64,000 nt of DNA from assembly GCA_029204225.1 (NCBI GenBank), contig CM055110.1:20318410-20382409 (forward strand), written 5' to 3'. Source of the DNA: Diphasiastrum complanatum. Its lineage: Eukaryota > Streptophyta > Lycopodiopsida > Lycopodiales > Lycopodiaceae. The stretch's first letter is position 1, and every line of letters starts with the position of its first letter. The translations under genes and the position numbers were made by a program. Positions 1 to 10,437 of the stretch are shown piece after piece. The notes beneath the pieces were generated by a model. The model saw nothing but the letters and a program-made list of their open reading frames with translations. It ran no database searches and was not told where the DNA came from.

Positions 1-1320
1 GTTGCAAAAATGGTAACAATCAGAATACTCATTTCTCTTGCATGTTTTCACAATTGGAGTATGTTCCAGCTTGATGTTTCCAATGCATTTCTCAATGGTT
101 ACCTTGAGGAGGAGATTTACATGGAGCAACCTCTTGGTTTTGTGAAAGAAGGTGAAGAATCAAAAGTATGTCTTTTGTTCAAAAGTCTCTATGGACTGAA
201 ACAAGCACCAAGGTCTTGGTATGCAAGGCTCAACTCCTATCTCATATCACTCAGATTTTGTCTAAGTGAATATGACCCTTCTCTGTATTATAAGTTTGTA
301 GATAATTTTGTAATTATTCTTCTCATCTATGTTGATGATATCATTCTTTGTGGAAATAATGAGAAGCTAGTTGAAGAAACTAAGCATGCACTTGGTAGTG
401 AGTTTAAAATGCAGGACTTAGGAGTTCTTCACTATATTCTAGGTCTCGAAATAGATTTTTGGAAAGTTCAAGCATTTATAAGTCAAAGTAGATATGCACT
501 TTCCATGCTCAAGAAATTTCAAATGGAAAACTATAAAGGCATAGATGCACCTATGGAGCAAATTGTAAAAGTTCCTATGAAAGATGATAATAAATCCTTT
601 GTGGACATCAATCTTTATAGGAGTGTTATTGGCTCACTTATATGGTTAACAGTGACTAGGCCTGATCTGAGCTTTAGTGTTCATAAGCTAAGTCAACACA
701 TGCAGGATTCAAAGTTATATCACTGGAAGTTGGCTAAAAGAATCTTGAGGTATATATCTTCTACCTTTGATTATGGATTATTTTACAAAGGAGAAGATCT
801 GACTTTGATTGCTTCTTCAGATTTAGACTTTGCAGGAGATAGGCTGGATAGAAAATTCACAAGTGCTTACACTATTTTTCTTGGAGGAAACTTAGTTTCT
901 TGGATTTCAAAGAAGCAAGCAACTATTTCCTTATCATCCTGTGAAGCTGAGTACAAATCTCTTACAACCACAACAAAGGAGGTTTTGTGGATCAAAAGGC
1001 TACTTTTGGAGCTAAAGTGTTATGCAGATAAAGACCTTCCAATTATAAAAAATGATAACATTTCTGCTCAGACTCTTGCAAATAATCCAATGTTCCATGC
1101 AAGGAGCAAACACATCAAGGTAGCTCATCATTTTGTAAGAGAAAAAGTCATTGGGAGAGAGATCTCACAGGAGCATGTTGAATCTTCAAATTGTGTTGCA
1201 GATCTTCTCACCAAGCCAATACTCAAGAATGTCTTTATCAAGATGAGGTCTAATCTTGGCCTAATTTTGAAGTCTATGTTGGATAGGAACATACATTTTA
1301 AGGAGGAGTGTGAAAATTAG
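1..1320 (+). CDS. Ty1/copia pol 3' part: reverse transcriptase and RNase H (element B, 5' end outside window)
   Basis: The frame is open from base 1 to a TAG at 1318-1320, with no stop or frameshift. The start of pol lies left of the window. Visible reverse-transcriptase motifs are QLDVSNAFLNG, SLYGLKQAPRSWY and the catalytic YVDD at 328-339. RNase H follows, with SSDLDFAG (usually SDSDFAG; both acidic residues kept), SLSSCEAEY and the C-terminal VADLLTKP. The protein would copy element RNA into cDNA in a cytoplasmic particle. It is close in wording to the RT at 44643-46194 and to element G. The purine tract AGGAGGAG and an LTR start follow directly, and the last 12 bases of the frame run into the LTR. 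The intact frame suggests B is not very old. Confidence 0.93.
   Translation, partial: VAKMVTIRILISLACFHNWSMFQLDVSNAFLNGYLEEEIYMEQPLGFVKEGEESKVCLLFKSLYGLKQAPRSWYARLNSYLISLRFCLSEYDPSLYYKFVDNFVIILLIYVDDIILCGNNEKLVEETKHALGSEFKMQDLGVLHYILGLEIDFWKVQAFISQSRYALSMLKKFQMENYKGIDAPMEQIVKVPMKDDNKSFVDINLYRSVIGSLIWLTVTRPDLSFSVHKLSQHMQDSKLYHWKLAKRILRYISSTFDYGLFYKGEDLTLIASSDLDFAGDRLDRKFTSAYTIFLGGNLVSWISKKQATISLSSCEAEYKSLTTTTKEVLWIKRLLLELKCYADKDLPIIKNDNISAQTLANNPMFHARSKHIKVAHHFVREKVIGREISQEHVESSNCVADLLTKPILKNVFIKMRSNLGLILKSMLDRNIHFKEECEN
1300..1308 (+). other. Polypurine tract of element B
   Basis: The purine run AAGGAGGAG lies immediately before the LTR start TGTGAAAA. The same AGGAGGAG-TGT arrangement occurs at 46205-46215 and 63163-63172, so the position as plus-strand primer is well supported. 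Confidence 0.8.
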
Positions 1321-1837
1321 TAAAATATTATCTTCCTATCTCGAGTTTTGGGACCATGTCCATGGTTATTTCCATTGTAATCAATGTTGTACATAAAGGT
1401 ATGTGAATTGAGCACATAACCTTTTAGAATAGGTAGATTCAAATTTGATGTCATGCAAAAGTTTAGATAGCATGCGATGTCATTCTGTATGCATGCAAGC
1501 CACATGCAATCATGCAACACGTTTCTGTGATCTACACATGTCTAGGCAGTTGTATGAGTTGACATGCAGTACATGCAATATCCATGCATGCAGTTACACA
1601 TGTGGATCCTTAGTAGTTGAGTTAACTCAGTTAAGTGGACTTTCCATGCAACTCCATTGTAGGAATTCGAGTCTCTTTGATGTACGAAAATCTTGGCATG
1701 TTTTGCCATATTGTGAATATTGAGATTTTGGTGTTTTGGACTCATTCTCTCTCTAGTTGAGTGTTCCATCATTGATTTTCTCTCTCTACCCAAGAGCAGC
1801 CTATTTTTCTCATACTGAGCCCTTAGAATTATGCCAT
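1309..1837 (+). repeat. 3' LTR of element B, interrupted by element A
   Basis: It starts TGTGAAAA right after the polypurine tract. The part around 1718-1830 resembles 46657-46770 of another copia LTR: both have a TTCTCTCTCTAC-type tract, then GATTTTCTCTCTCTACCC, then CTTAGAAT. The stretch 1445-1610 is packed with CATGCA/ATGCA words. At 1838 the sequence changes to the end of element A, so the rest of this LTR was probably displaced to beyond 6914. I cannot identify its far end there. Confidence 0.6.
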
Positions 1838-2660
1838 TGTTGATTTCACATGTGTGGACTGTCCACAACATGTACTTGTGATCTCCTAAGGTGTGTAGAT
1901 GCACCAAGATCAAGACTAGATTGAGATTCAAGATATATCTTTGAATCTATGGCAAAAACACACTACTACATGCATTCAATCACTTCCAACTCTCACTCAC
2001 ACGTGTGGGAAGTATTTAAAAAATATTCTAAGTAAAAACAAGCTGCTCTCCTCGGGTAGAGAGAGAAAATCATCATGAGCTCTCGGGTAGAGAGAGAAAG
2101 CTAGAAATCCAGTAACACTCAAAATCCACTCAATCTCCAAAATTAATTAGATCCAAATGAGGAGTACAATGATACTAGTAGATCCACGAGCTACCACTAT
2201 GCTTAACTATGATTGGACCACACTTTGCCACCTCTTAATCCTATTGGACCTTTGATCCATGCACCTCTAAATTCTACTGAACCATTTTCAAGCAAACCTC
2301 AAATTCTATTGGACCACTCATGGTTCCACCTCTAAGTCCTATTGGACCTCTTAAACTTCATCAAACAAAAGCATTACACTTGTCTACACTCTAATTGGCA
2401 CGAGTTTGGCCTCCTACTCTATTTGGCTCAATAGTGGCATTACAAGTGGAAATGGATAATTTGCCATCTATGCCAAATTTGACCCTATCAACATCCTACA
2501 CCTAAATGCTTGACTATGAAATTCTATGAGACCCCTATATCAAACATTTTTTATTTACTTTACAATTCTCCACACGTGGGAACATCCTCCACACATGTGA
2601 GATTCACTTACAAACTTCTATCATAAAAAATACAAAGCTAGATTTTGCCAATTTCTCACA
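1838..2660 (-). repeat. 3' LTR of element A
   Basis: It pairs with 6090-6914 almost base for base; small differences include CACATGTGTGG here against CACACGTGTGG there. It ends in TG...CA on the minus strand. It contains CACACGTGTG at 1998-2007 and CACACGTGGG at 2571-2580, which are E/G-box-type palindromes. The family also appears at 46213-46947, 52542-53262 and, more distantly, 34313-34925. Confidence 0.93.
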
Positions 2661-3159
2661 CTCCTCAAAAAATAGCTTGGAAAGGTACTAGATCACTTGA
2701 GAAATTTGGTATGCATAAGACCCTTTGGTATGCATAGTAAGTGAAGATCATCCAAGGGATCCATCATAGCAGCACCCTCACCATATCCATGATAAGATCT
2801 CTTTGGTAGAGATCTCTTGCCAATGACTTTGAAGAGTGCTCCACCAACATGCCACTATGATCATGGGCTTCTTCCATGCTTGATGATGATCTTTGCTTTG
2901 AAAGTTCCACTTGCATGATGGATGCACCATAAATAGAGAAATTTGAGGCTTCCAAGCCTCATAAGGATCATGGAGATCAAGATCATAAGATGTGAAACAA
3001 TATGATTATCAAGATTATGCTTTTTAGCTTGACTAGTCCACATACAATGAACTATATCCATGATGGATCTAATCTTGATATCAAAGACTACCTTGATTTT
3101 TTTTAGGCTAGTTACTCTCTCAAGGATGTAAGTGTCCACTTTGGATGCTTCACTTAGTC
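2661..3159 (-). other. Unassigned filler where RT and RNase H should be (element A)
   Basis: Between the integrase remnant and the 3' LTR a complete copia element carries about 2 kb of RT and RNase H. Here there are only 500 bp with no YVDD, SDSDFAG or EAEY motif in any frame. The purine tract next to the LTR (read on minus, ...GAGGAG) is kept. The origin of the filler is not apparent. Confidence 0.6.
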
Positions 3160-3876
3160 TCAAGAGGAGTTTACAATTCGCCTCAAAACATGTGAAAACA
3201 TGATTTTCAAAAAAGTGAGTACCAAGCTCAATCTTGTTCTTACTAGAACCAAGAGTATCTTGCTTTCAAAAAGTATTGGAAACATATCTAAGTCAATAAT
3301 GACAAGAAACATGTCCATACCATAAGCATCATACAAAACTAGTATAGCTTTTCTTGAACTTTGAGATCCAAAAAATTCAATGAAGCAAGATAGCATATCA
3401 AGCAAAGGAAGAGAAGCATATATGAATGTGTTGTAGTAGATACAACATGAAACATGCCTCTCTTTGCCATGTAAGGTGAGCCATAAAGACTCGGCCATGC
3501 ATCTTGAAGATCTTCTTGAATTCATATGAAAAAAAGACTCCTCCTCACACCTCTGCCCCATCATAACTTGAATACCTTCAAAAGAGATAACTTGTGATGC
3601 TTCTTGAGAAGCCTTGATCTCGGCCACTTCCAAGATTGAATCTTCATGCAATATGACATCTCTATTCACAATCACTTTTGAAATAGAGAGTGTAAAGACA
3701 CTAAAGGCCTCCTTGATGGATGAGTATCCAATCATGATCCATGAGCTTGGATCATCCTTCCTCCTTGTTTCCAAGGGAATATGTGCAAAGCAATCACTAC
3801 CAAGTTCACTAAGGTGATCAACCTTAGGCTTCATCTTGAATAAAACTTCATATGGTTTTTCCTTCAAGATCTCCAA
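3160..3876 (-). pseudogene. Copia integrase C-terminal remnant (element A)
   Basis: The first ~80 residues match the end of copia integrase: PYEVLF, then KPKVDHL, then FAHIPLETRRKDDPSS and GYSS. The catalytic core with the middle Asp and the Glu is absent. It was removed by a deletion joining the LRS motif at about 3880 to this segment. After ~residue 100 the frame runs through the integrase-RT linker and then into unrecognised sequence. It cannot encode an active integrase. Confidence 0.75.
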
Positions 3877-4441
3877 TACTCCTCAAAGCTTTGATCTTCA
3901 ATGCGAATTTCTTCTCAACATATGTTTTGAATAATAAGGAATAATCATACACCATAATACTTGAAGAGAGAAGATATGTGCATCTTGTGTGATCATCCTC
4001 CTTTGAAATACTGGACATATAAGAAACATCAAGAGAGTTTGCACTCTCACTTGGATCCAATTTGAAGATGCCTTCAAATCTTGATCCATATGCAAGGATC
4101 TCACCATCCTTCTTAATCACACAATTGTCAGTATTGAAATTGACATCAAAGCCACTATCAAGAAGTTGGCCAACACTTAAGATGTTTTTTGTAAGCTTTG
4201 GGACAAAAAAAACATTGTTGAGAAAGAGATCTTTGGAAGATGCAAGCTTCAAGGGAATAATCCCTACTCCTTCAATATTGCACTCATGATTACTTGCAAT
4301 GTATATGGTCTTCTTGACTCCATCATAAGGCATAATAGATGAAAAAGAGTGCTTGGAGCCACACATATGTGAAGATGCTCCACTATCAATATAGCATGAG
4401 TCATCCTTGTTGAAGGTGAAAGAGGAGAAGCTTGATGCCAT
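3877..4441 (-). pseudogene. Copia protease and integrase N-terminal remnant (element A)
   Basis: The aspartic protease active site is intact as YIDSGASSHMC, followed by the family blocks IEGVGIIPLKLAS and KNILSVGQLLDSG. After KLDPSES the WHxRLGH pre-integrase region is deleted. The frame passes straight into the part of the core that normally precedes the second catalytic Asp (YVEKKFALKIKALRS) and then breaks. The protease would cut gag-pol in the particle if expressed, but a stop just upstream separates it from gag. Confidence 0.8.
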
Positions 4442-4474
4442 AAGAGAGCCTTCTCCATCACTTGCAATATAGTC

Positions 4475-5344
4475 TTATTTTTCATTGGTGATGTTGGCTT
4501 GATTGAGTTGATTCTTCTTCTTGAAGCAATTGGTGGCATAATGGCCTTTCTTGCCACAATAAAAGCACTTGATCTTCTTCTTCTTGAGATTTGAAATAGA
4601 AGCATGAGAGGTATCCTCCTCCTCCTCTCCATCTTGGTCTTTAGCTTTGTCATTAGAGAAGCGATGGTGTTTCTTCTTACTCCTCTCTTTGTGCTTGGCA
4701 AATAGAACTTTGTCATCATCATGATTGAGTGATAGCTTGTCCATCCTCAAGAGTTTGTACTCTTGTCTTGATTATTCAGAAATAAGCACACTTTGAAGGG
4801 CCTCCAAACTTGGTAGCTCCTCCTTAATGGCATAGGATTGGACAAGGTTGTCATATTCATCTCTCAAGCCATTGAGAATGACTTGGACTAGCTCACTTTG
4901 ATTGATTGAGTCACCAATACATGCAAGCTCCCTATGAATATCCTTGACTCTCAAAACATAATTAGATGCACTCTCATCACTCTTTTGACTACTTTGGAAG
5001 ATTTGATTTCTAAGAGTGAGGAGCCTAGAGGTGTTCTTAGCCTCATAGATGGACTTGAGACAATCCCAAGCTTCCTTGGATGTAAAACAATCACCAATCT
5101 CCCTCAATATCTCATTAGAGACATTCATCTTAATGTAGTGGAGAGCCATCCTAGCTTTATTCTTGTATTTTTGTACTTCTTGAAGAACTTGAGGCTCCGC
5201 CTCAATCCCAAGTACAATGTCCATCACGTCTTGGAATATCAAGATGGACTCCATCCTCAACTTCCATATTGAATAACTGGAAGTAGACAATCTCTCACTT
5301 GGTTGCAACAAGTATGAACTCATTGAATTCATGTAAAGTGGCAA
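4475..5344 (-). pseudogene. Copia gag with zinc knuckle (element A)
   Basis: Gag begins near MSSYLLQPSERLSTSSYS and has the gag-type blocks ARMALHYIKMNV, SKEAWDCLKSIYEAK and ELVQVILNGLRDEY. A nonsense change at 4769-4771 turns the Glu of LISEES into TAA. The relative at 51060-51784 still has GAA there. Past it the frame resumes to the CCHC knuckle CFYCGKKGHYATNC and a second Glu-to-stop change after NITNEK. Gag would form the particle and bind element RNA; this copy can make only truncated parts. Confidence 0.85.
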
Positions 5345-6076
5345 TAAATAAAAGTTATGAACAAAAAATGTTGCTTATCTCTCACTATAGGATCCAATAA
5401 TGGTGTGCTACCATCTCCTATGCAAGATCTTGGAACAAACTGTGAGATGATTCTCACTAGCTATCTCAATCTCTCCAAAACTAGATCTACTTCACATCAA
5501 ATGATGGAGTATGAGCAAAGTTAGGATCAAACACTCTTAGCACGTGTGAAATACACTAAGAAATCAAATTTGACTCAAATACAATGATATTGCATGAAAC
5601 AAAATGGCTAAGATCTCAAAACAGTGCCTAGATCACATATAGATGAGATTGGTAAGCATTCAACTGTGATGTTGGATCGAACAAGCAATCTCTTGAGCAA
5701 AACAAATGTGTCCACCCAGTTCTAGGTTCCCTAACTAACCCTCTTCAAAAGCTTATAACTTTTGATTGGCACAACCAAATGGAATGAAACCGATTGCATC
5801 AGAAACTAGACAAAAATAGCTTCAAAACAAGCTATCTAGCAAGATTTTTGGTTCAAACATGAAAGAGAGATCCCAAATTGAAATTGGATGTTCCTCACAC
5901 ATGTATGAACACTTGATTCCATACAGTACCAGGTCAGACCCAATCAATGCCCTATTGATCTCTTTTGATCCAAAATTGGACAAGATAGCTAGGAAAATGG
6001 ATCTTGACAATTTCTAGCTCAAGATTGATGAATAGTTTTCATTCAAATGGATCAAAATGCATGGTAACCTTAGGTA
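5345..6076 (-). other. Untranslated leader between PBS and gag (element A)
   Basis: About 730 bp with no sustained reading frame. It aligns along its length with the leader at 51785-52528 of the related inverted element (for example AGCACGTGTGAA and the text around ACAGTGCCTAGATCACATATA). It is a shared family leader rather than a gene. Confidence 0.7.
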
Positions 6077-6089
6077 GGCTCTAATACCA
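6077..6089 (-). other. Primer-binding site, initiator Met tRNA type (element A)
   Basis: On the minus strand TGGTATTAGAGCC follows the LTR end with no gap. It differs by one base from the plant copia consensus TGGTATCAGAGCC, complementary to the 3' end of initiator Met tRNA. Confidence 0.9.
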
Positions 6090-6914
6090 TGTTGATTTCA
6101 CACGTGTGGACTGTCCACAACATGTACTTGTGATCTCCTAAGGTGTGTAGATGCACCAAGATCAAGACTAGATTGAGATTCAAGATCTATCTCTGAATCT
6201 ATGGCAAAAACACACTACTACATGCATTCAGTCACTTCCAACTCTCACTCACACATGTGGGAAGCATTCAAAAAATATTCTAAGTAAAAACAAGCTGCTC
6301 TCCTTGGGTAGAGAGAGAAAATCATCATGAGCTCTCGGGTAGAGAGAGAAAGCTAGAAATCCAATAACACTCAAAATCCACTCAATCTCCAAAATCAATT
6401 AGATCCAAATGAGGAGTACAATGATACTAGTAGATCCACGAGCTACCACTATGCTTAACTATGATTGGACCACACTTTGCCACCTCTTAATCCTATTGGA
6501 CCATTGATCCATGCACCTCTAAATTCTATTGGACCATTTTCAAGCAAACCTCAAATTCTATTGGACCACTCATAGTTCCACCTCTAAATCCTATTGGACC
6601 TCTTAAACTTCATCAAACAAAAGCATTACACTTGTCTACACTCTAATTGGCACGAGTTTGGCCTCCTACTCTATTTTGGCTCAATAGTGGTAATACAAGT
6701 GGAATTGGATAATTTGCCATCTATGCCACATTTGACCCTATCAACATCCTACACCTAAATGCTTGACTATGAAATTCTATGAGACCCCTATATCAAACAT
6801 TTTTTATTTACTTTACAATTCTCCACACGTGGGAACATCCTCCACACATGTGAGATTCACTTACAAACTTCTATCGTAAAAAATACCAAGCTAGATTTTT
6901 GCCAATTTCTCACA
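6090..6914 (-). repeat. 5' LTR of element A
   Basis: 825 bp, TG...CA, paired with 1838-2660. It contains CACACGTGTG at 6099-6108, near the LTR's downstream end. It is joined directly to the primer-binding site. Confidence 0.93.
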
Positions 6915-7455
6915 GTCATTAGTCCAAAATATGTGTACGCAAGCTGAGAACAGAGAGAATGAAGAGAATGAGAGACATTAGAGAAACTTAGAGCCCGAAG
7001 AGGGCCTTTGAAAAAGATGCTTTTTTATTTTTTTCTTATTTTCATTGCCATGTGGACCAATTGAAACCTTAAAATCGGGGTCCTACGTAACGTAGAATAT
7101 TCCAAATATAAATAGAATAAAAACTTTTAAAATTTATTGTTGTTTCGTTGGGCAGCATGTGGAAATGCTATTGGTTGATGAGAACTGCCCTTCTAGCTCA
7201 TCACTGCGCTCGAAGAGACTCAAAAATATTGAAAATGAATATGATTGATGGTTGAGATGAGAAAATCGATGTACCATTAATGTATATGCATTGTCAAATC
7301 ATGGTTAATAGGGTTAACCGGAGTTAATTTGTGGCGCCAAATAGATCAATGTTTCAAATTTTTGCCAACACATTTTCTCATATTCATGGCTTTTTGTCTA
7401 CCCAAATTTTTAAATTCATAGTTTATTGTTTCAGATTTTTGCATGCAAATTACGA
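6915..7455. other. AT-rich DNA, no gene seen
   Basis: No frame with recognisable content. A short duplication TTTCARATTTTTGC occurs at about 7352 and 7427. The first part may include the displaced end of LTR B, but I could not align it. Confidence 0.4.
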
Positions 7456-8874
7456 ATGGCGCCATCAAGGAAGCCGTGCTCCTCAATCGACTCTGTGTTT
7501 CTATTCAACGAGATAGATGATAATGGATTATGGATGCCAAGAAAATATTTGAAAAACTCTTGGGTTTTGATGCATCCATCATCAAGAGGAGCATTTCGAA
7601 AAAGGAAAAGGTCAAAACTATCATTTCGATCTTATTGGAAGGCCATAATTTTGGATTTCAGAACATCATCAGGAGGAAAATCTATTTCTGAAATTCTAGT
7701 CCAACATGTACATATGTATTCAGAGATAAATGTGCAAGGATTCAACCGTTAGGATCACAAAAAAAACAACTATGATATTGATATTTTTGATACTATGATT
7801 TTTGTCATTCATAAATATGTAATAGTAAACTTGTCAATCTGATCATTTTCTTGCAGATTTATATCCATCCAACATAAATGAATGGGAGCTGAGTGGATCT
7901 TTAGCAGGTGTGTTAGATGTTATTCACACTGATATTGGACAACTGCAATATCGAGGTAGAACTGCAAAAGATCTAGCTGATAGTGAGATCTTTTTTTTAC
8001 GAATCAATGTACATTCCTGATACAAAAGAAAATTTTAGACAAATAGTACCAGTTCCATTATCTACAAATTTTGGACAAAAGTGATGAATGGATTGCACTA
8101 GATGCTACAGTTTCAGAATCATTTTGTTGCAAGATATATAATGATGTAAAAAATTCATTAAAAATGAGCACGAGATCAAAAACAGTCAGATTGAGTTGGT
8201 TTATTTCTTTGAATATATTTGTGGATTTTTTTTCAAGTGTCAATGTACACAAAACCCCAATAATGTTTGTATGCAAAAATTTATCAGATAGTTTATTATC
8301 TGAACTTATGGATGAAGGGTGGGACAAAATATCAGATGGAGAAATAGAATGCAGAATTAAAATGTCTTCCATGTGCTTCCATTATCAAATTGAAAAGCAA
8401 ATGTGGAGTTTATGCTTTCATTATCAAAGATGAAAAAAAAATAAACGTAAATGGGTGCCACTCGATCAAGACTTGAAAGCCAGTGGACATTCAAAACGAA
8501 AAAATATTGAAATTATATACAATGATGTCGTTTTGACGTGTGTTGAGGTGGAAGAAGATTGGAGTCTAAACTACATCCGGTAGGAACTATTGCTCCTAAA
8601 AGATGATGTACTTTCAGACTTCAGATTCATTTTCAATGGTAAACTTGTAAGTAATTATAAACACTCAATCTTTTATGAATAGTTTCAGTCAAAACTTTCT
8701 AATACAATCTGTGTACTGATTGTAACTAGCTTTGTATTAGTTTTATGCAGGTACGTAAAAGACATGAGCTCGAGATCAAATGCAGAGATATTGGCGAAAC
8801 AATACAACTTATGGAAGAAAATTGAGATTCATTATCAGCAAATACATATCAATCATCATGTCTTTTTATCAATT
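7456..8874 (+). pseudogene. Unrecognised multi-exon gene, broken
   Basis: The first exon runs from an ATG at 7456 (MAPSRKPCSS) to about 7750, with a basic patch RKRKRSK. A good acceptor (TTCTTGCAG) ends at 7856, and the next exon reads LYPSNINEWELSGSLAG. Small frame changes near 7995 and 8085 are needed to reach the long block 8085-8430 (SDEWIALDATVSESF to CFHYQ). A stop follows, then KWVPLDQDLKASG and VLSDFRFIFNGKL. A 104-bp intron with GTAAGT...GCAG lies at 8647-8750, after which RKRHELEIKCRDIGETIQL ends at a stop. The strand and intron signals look like a real plant gene now decayed. The last ~70 residues could fold like a ubiquitin-type domain, but that is a guess. I do not recognise the family. 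Confidence 0.45.
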
Positions 8875-9124
8875 TAGAAAATTGCACTCCAGTATTACAC
8901 TATGGACACAACCTTATTGTAAGAATCTATATTGATATCAATAAAAAAAACCCATAAACGGGTTGTTTACATGTAAAATGATTGTATCTTTTTTTTTTAT
9001 GTATCTCTATTTACAAATAGATCTCTATTCAATCAATTTCTCTATATTTTCTTTATCAGTATTAGGAACTGGTAAGGGAATAGCTCCTTTTATAATCTCG
9101 CCCTCCTTTATTTTGGGAAGGGCC

Positions 9125-9882
9125 TCAATGTCTATTAAGACAAGAGGAATTTCTACTATAATATTGCCTTCTATGTATTAGGAAGACTTTTATTCCTTTT
9201 TGATCATATAAAATAAGATCTACATCCTGAGCAACCTGAAAGGCTGTTAAGGCAGGAGCAGCTTCCTTTTGAGGGCCCTCGATCGCAGGTGCAACACTTA
9301 CACCGTACTGGGCATAGGTTCTGATCAACTCTTGCCGAAATCTATATACATCATCACTAGTATACGGCTCAAGAGTGAACTGTCATCACAAAACATGAGA
9401 ATCAGCAAATTACAAACAATGATAGTAAAAAAATATGAATCAGAATGAAGGGAACTACAATTGAACAAAATATTACCTTTTCAATATCTACATCCACTTG
9501 TAAGTTATACCACTCAAAAAATAGCCTCGTATTGTACATGACGAACCATGCACAACTAAAAGCGTCCTTTTGCTGTACACACTGCATATATAAAACGAAA
9601 ATTAGTAATATTATGACAAAAATTTTATTTATGCTATGACGATACATTTGAATTAAAAAAGAATTACATGCATATCAGAGATAAATTGAATATACCTTCA
9701 GAGATCTAATGTTTATCTCTTCAATTGAAGTTGTCGTTGTCAGTATTTCCCGAACGACATCATGAAGTAGAGAATCAAATTTTCTATGTGTATTTGTAGT
9801 TGAGTTTAATTTTACACATAGAAAATTTGATACTCCCTCCTTATTTATCTTTACAGAAAGAATGTTCAGGCTCCAATGCCGA
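9125..9882 (-). CDS. Ulp1/SENP-type cysteine protease, three C-terminal exons (partial gene)
   Basis: Three exons splice in phase on the minus strand: 9882-9696 (acceptor GTTGCAG, donor GTATAT), 9581-9477 (acceptor ATGCAG, donor GTAATA) and 9379-9125 ending in TGA. The first begins RHWSLNILSV, matching the catalytic His-Trp of C48 peptidases, with FDSLLHDVVREI as the Asp region. The second has VQQKDAFSCAWFVM, which places Gln six residues before Cys as in Ulp1, but the usual Gly after Cys is Ala. Such enzymes cut SUMO or related modifiers from proteins. Copies are also carried by plant Mutator-like and CACTA transposons, so this may be transposon cargo. The N-terminal part was not found; a donor-like CTCAG-GTAAG near 10629 may belong to it. 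Confidence 0.6.
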
Positions 9883-10067
9883 CTGCAACAACCAAAATAC
9901 AAATATCGATAAATCCATATTCATGAAAAAATTTCTTACTTATTAAAGCAATGAAGCATGCAACAATCCAGATTAAAGAAACAAAAACAAAAGAGCAATC
10001 CTTACTTATTTCTATATGGAATCAAATAAAATTTCGCCACAAGACTACATTTGATAAAATAGACAAC

Positions 10068-10437
10068 CTTGATGATAAAGTAAACATAGAGTAGGTGGTG
10101 GGGCTACAAACCTCGGACAAAGATAGAAAAAATCCACACAGAACTGGCATAACTTGAGTCTTGGACGAAGATCTCATATGGAGATTGCATGGTTTATGGA
10201 GATTGCATGCCATTTGTGTGACATAAGTGCTCCACATAAAGAACACACATGCCCTTTCAGCACAAACATTATCATCACAATAACTTGATGATAAAGTAAA
10301 CACAGAGTAGGTGGTGGAGCTACAAAGCTTCGACAAAGACAGAAAAAATCCACACAAAACTGGCTTGCATAACTTGAGTCTTGGACAAAAATCTCATATG
10401 GAAATTGCAAGGTTTTGTGTGACATAAGTGCTTGGCA
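10068..10437. repeat. Direct repeat, two diverged units with a 216-bp offset
   Basis: The block starting CTTGATGATAAAGTAAACA at 10068 recurs at 10284. In both it is followed by GAGTAGGTGGTGG, AGAAAAAATCCACACA, TAACTTGAGTCTTGGAC and TGTGTGACATAAGTGCT. Units are about 155-170 bp with scattered changes. The repeats lie upstream of the protease exons, probably in an intron or in flanking DNA. Confidence 0.85.

Larger units (their letters stand above)
1838..6914 (-). mobile_element. Element A: Ty1/copia LTR retrotransposon lacking RT and RNase H
   Basis: Two near-identical LTRs (823 and 825 bp, TG...CA) flank 3.4 kb of internal DNA on the minus strand. A primer-binding site for initiator Met tRNA follows the 5' LTR, and a purine tract (GAGGAG) precedes the 3' LTR. 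Flanks are GCCAT at 1833-1837 and GTCAT at 6915-6919, a possible five-base target duplication with one difference. The internal region holds gag, protease and integrase remnants only. RT and RNase H are missing, so any movement would have needed another element's enzymes. Confidence 0.92.
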
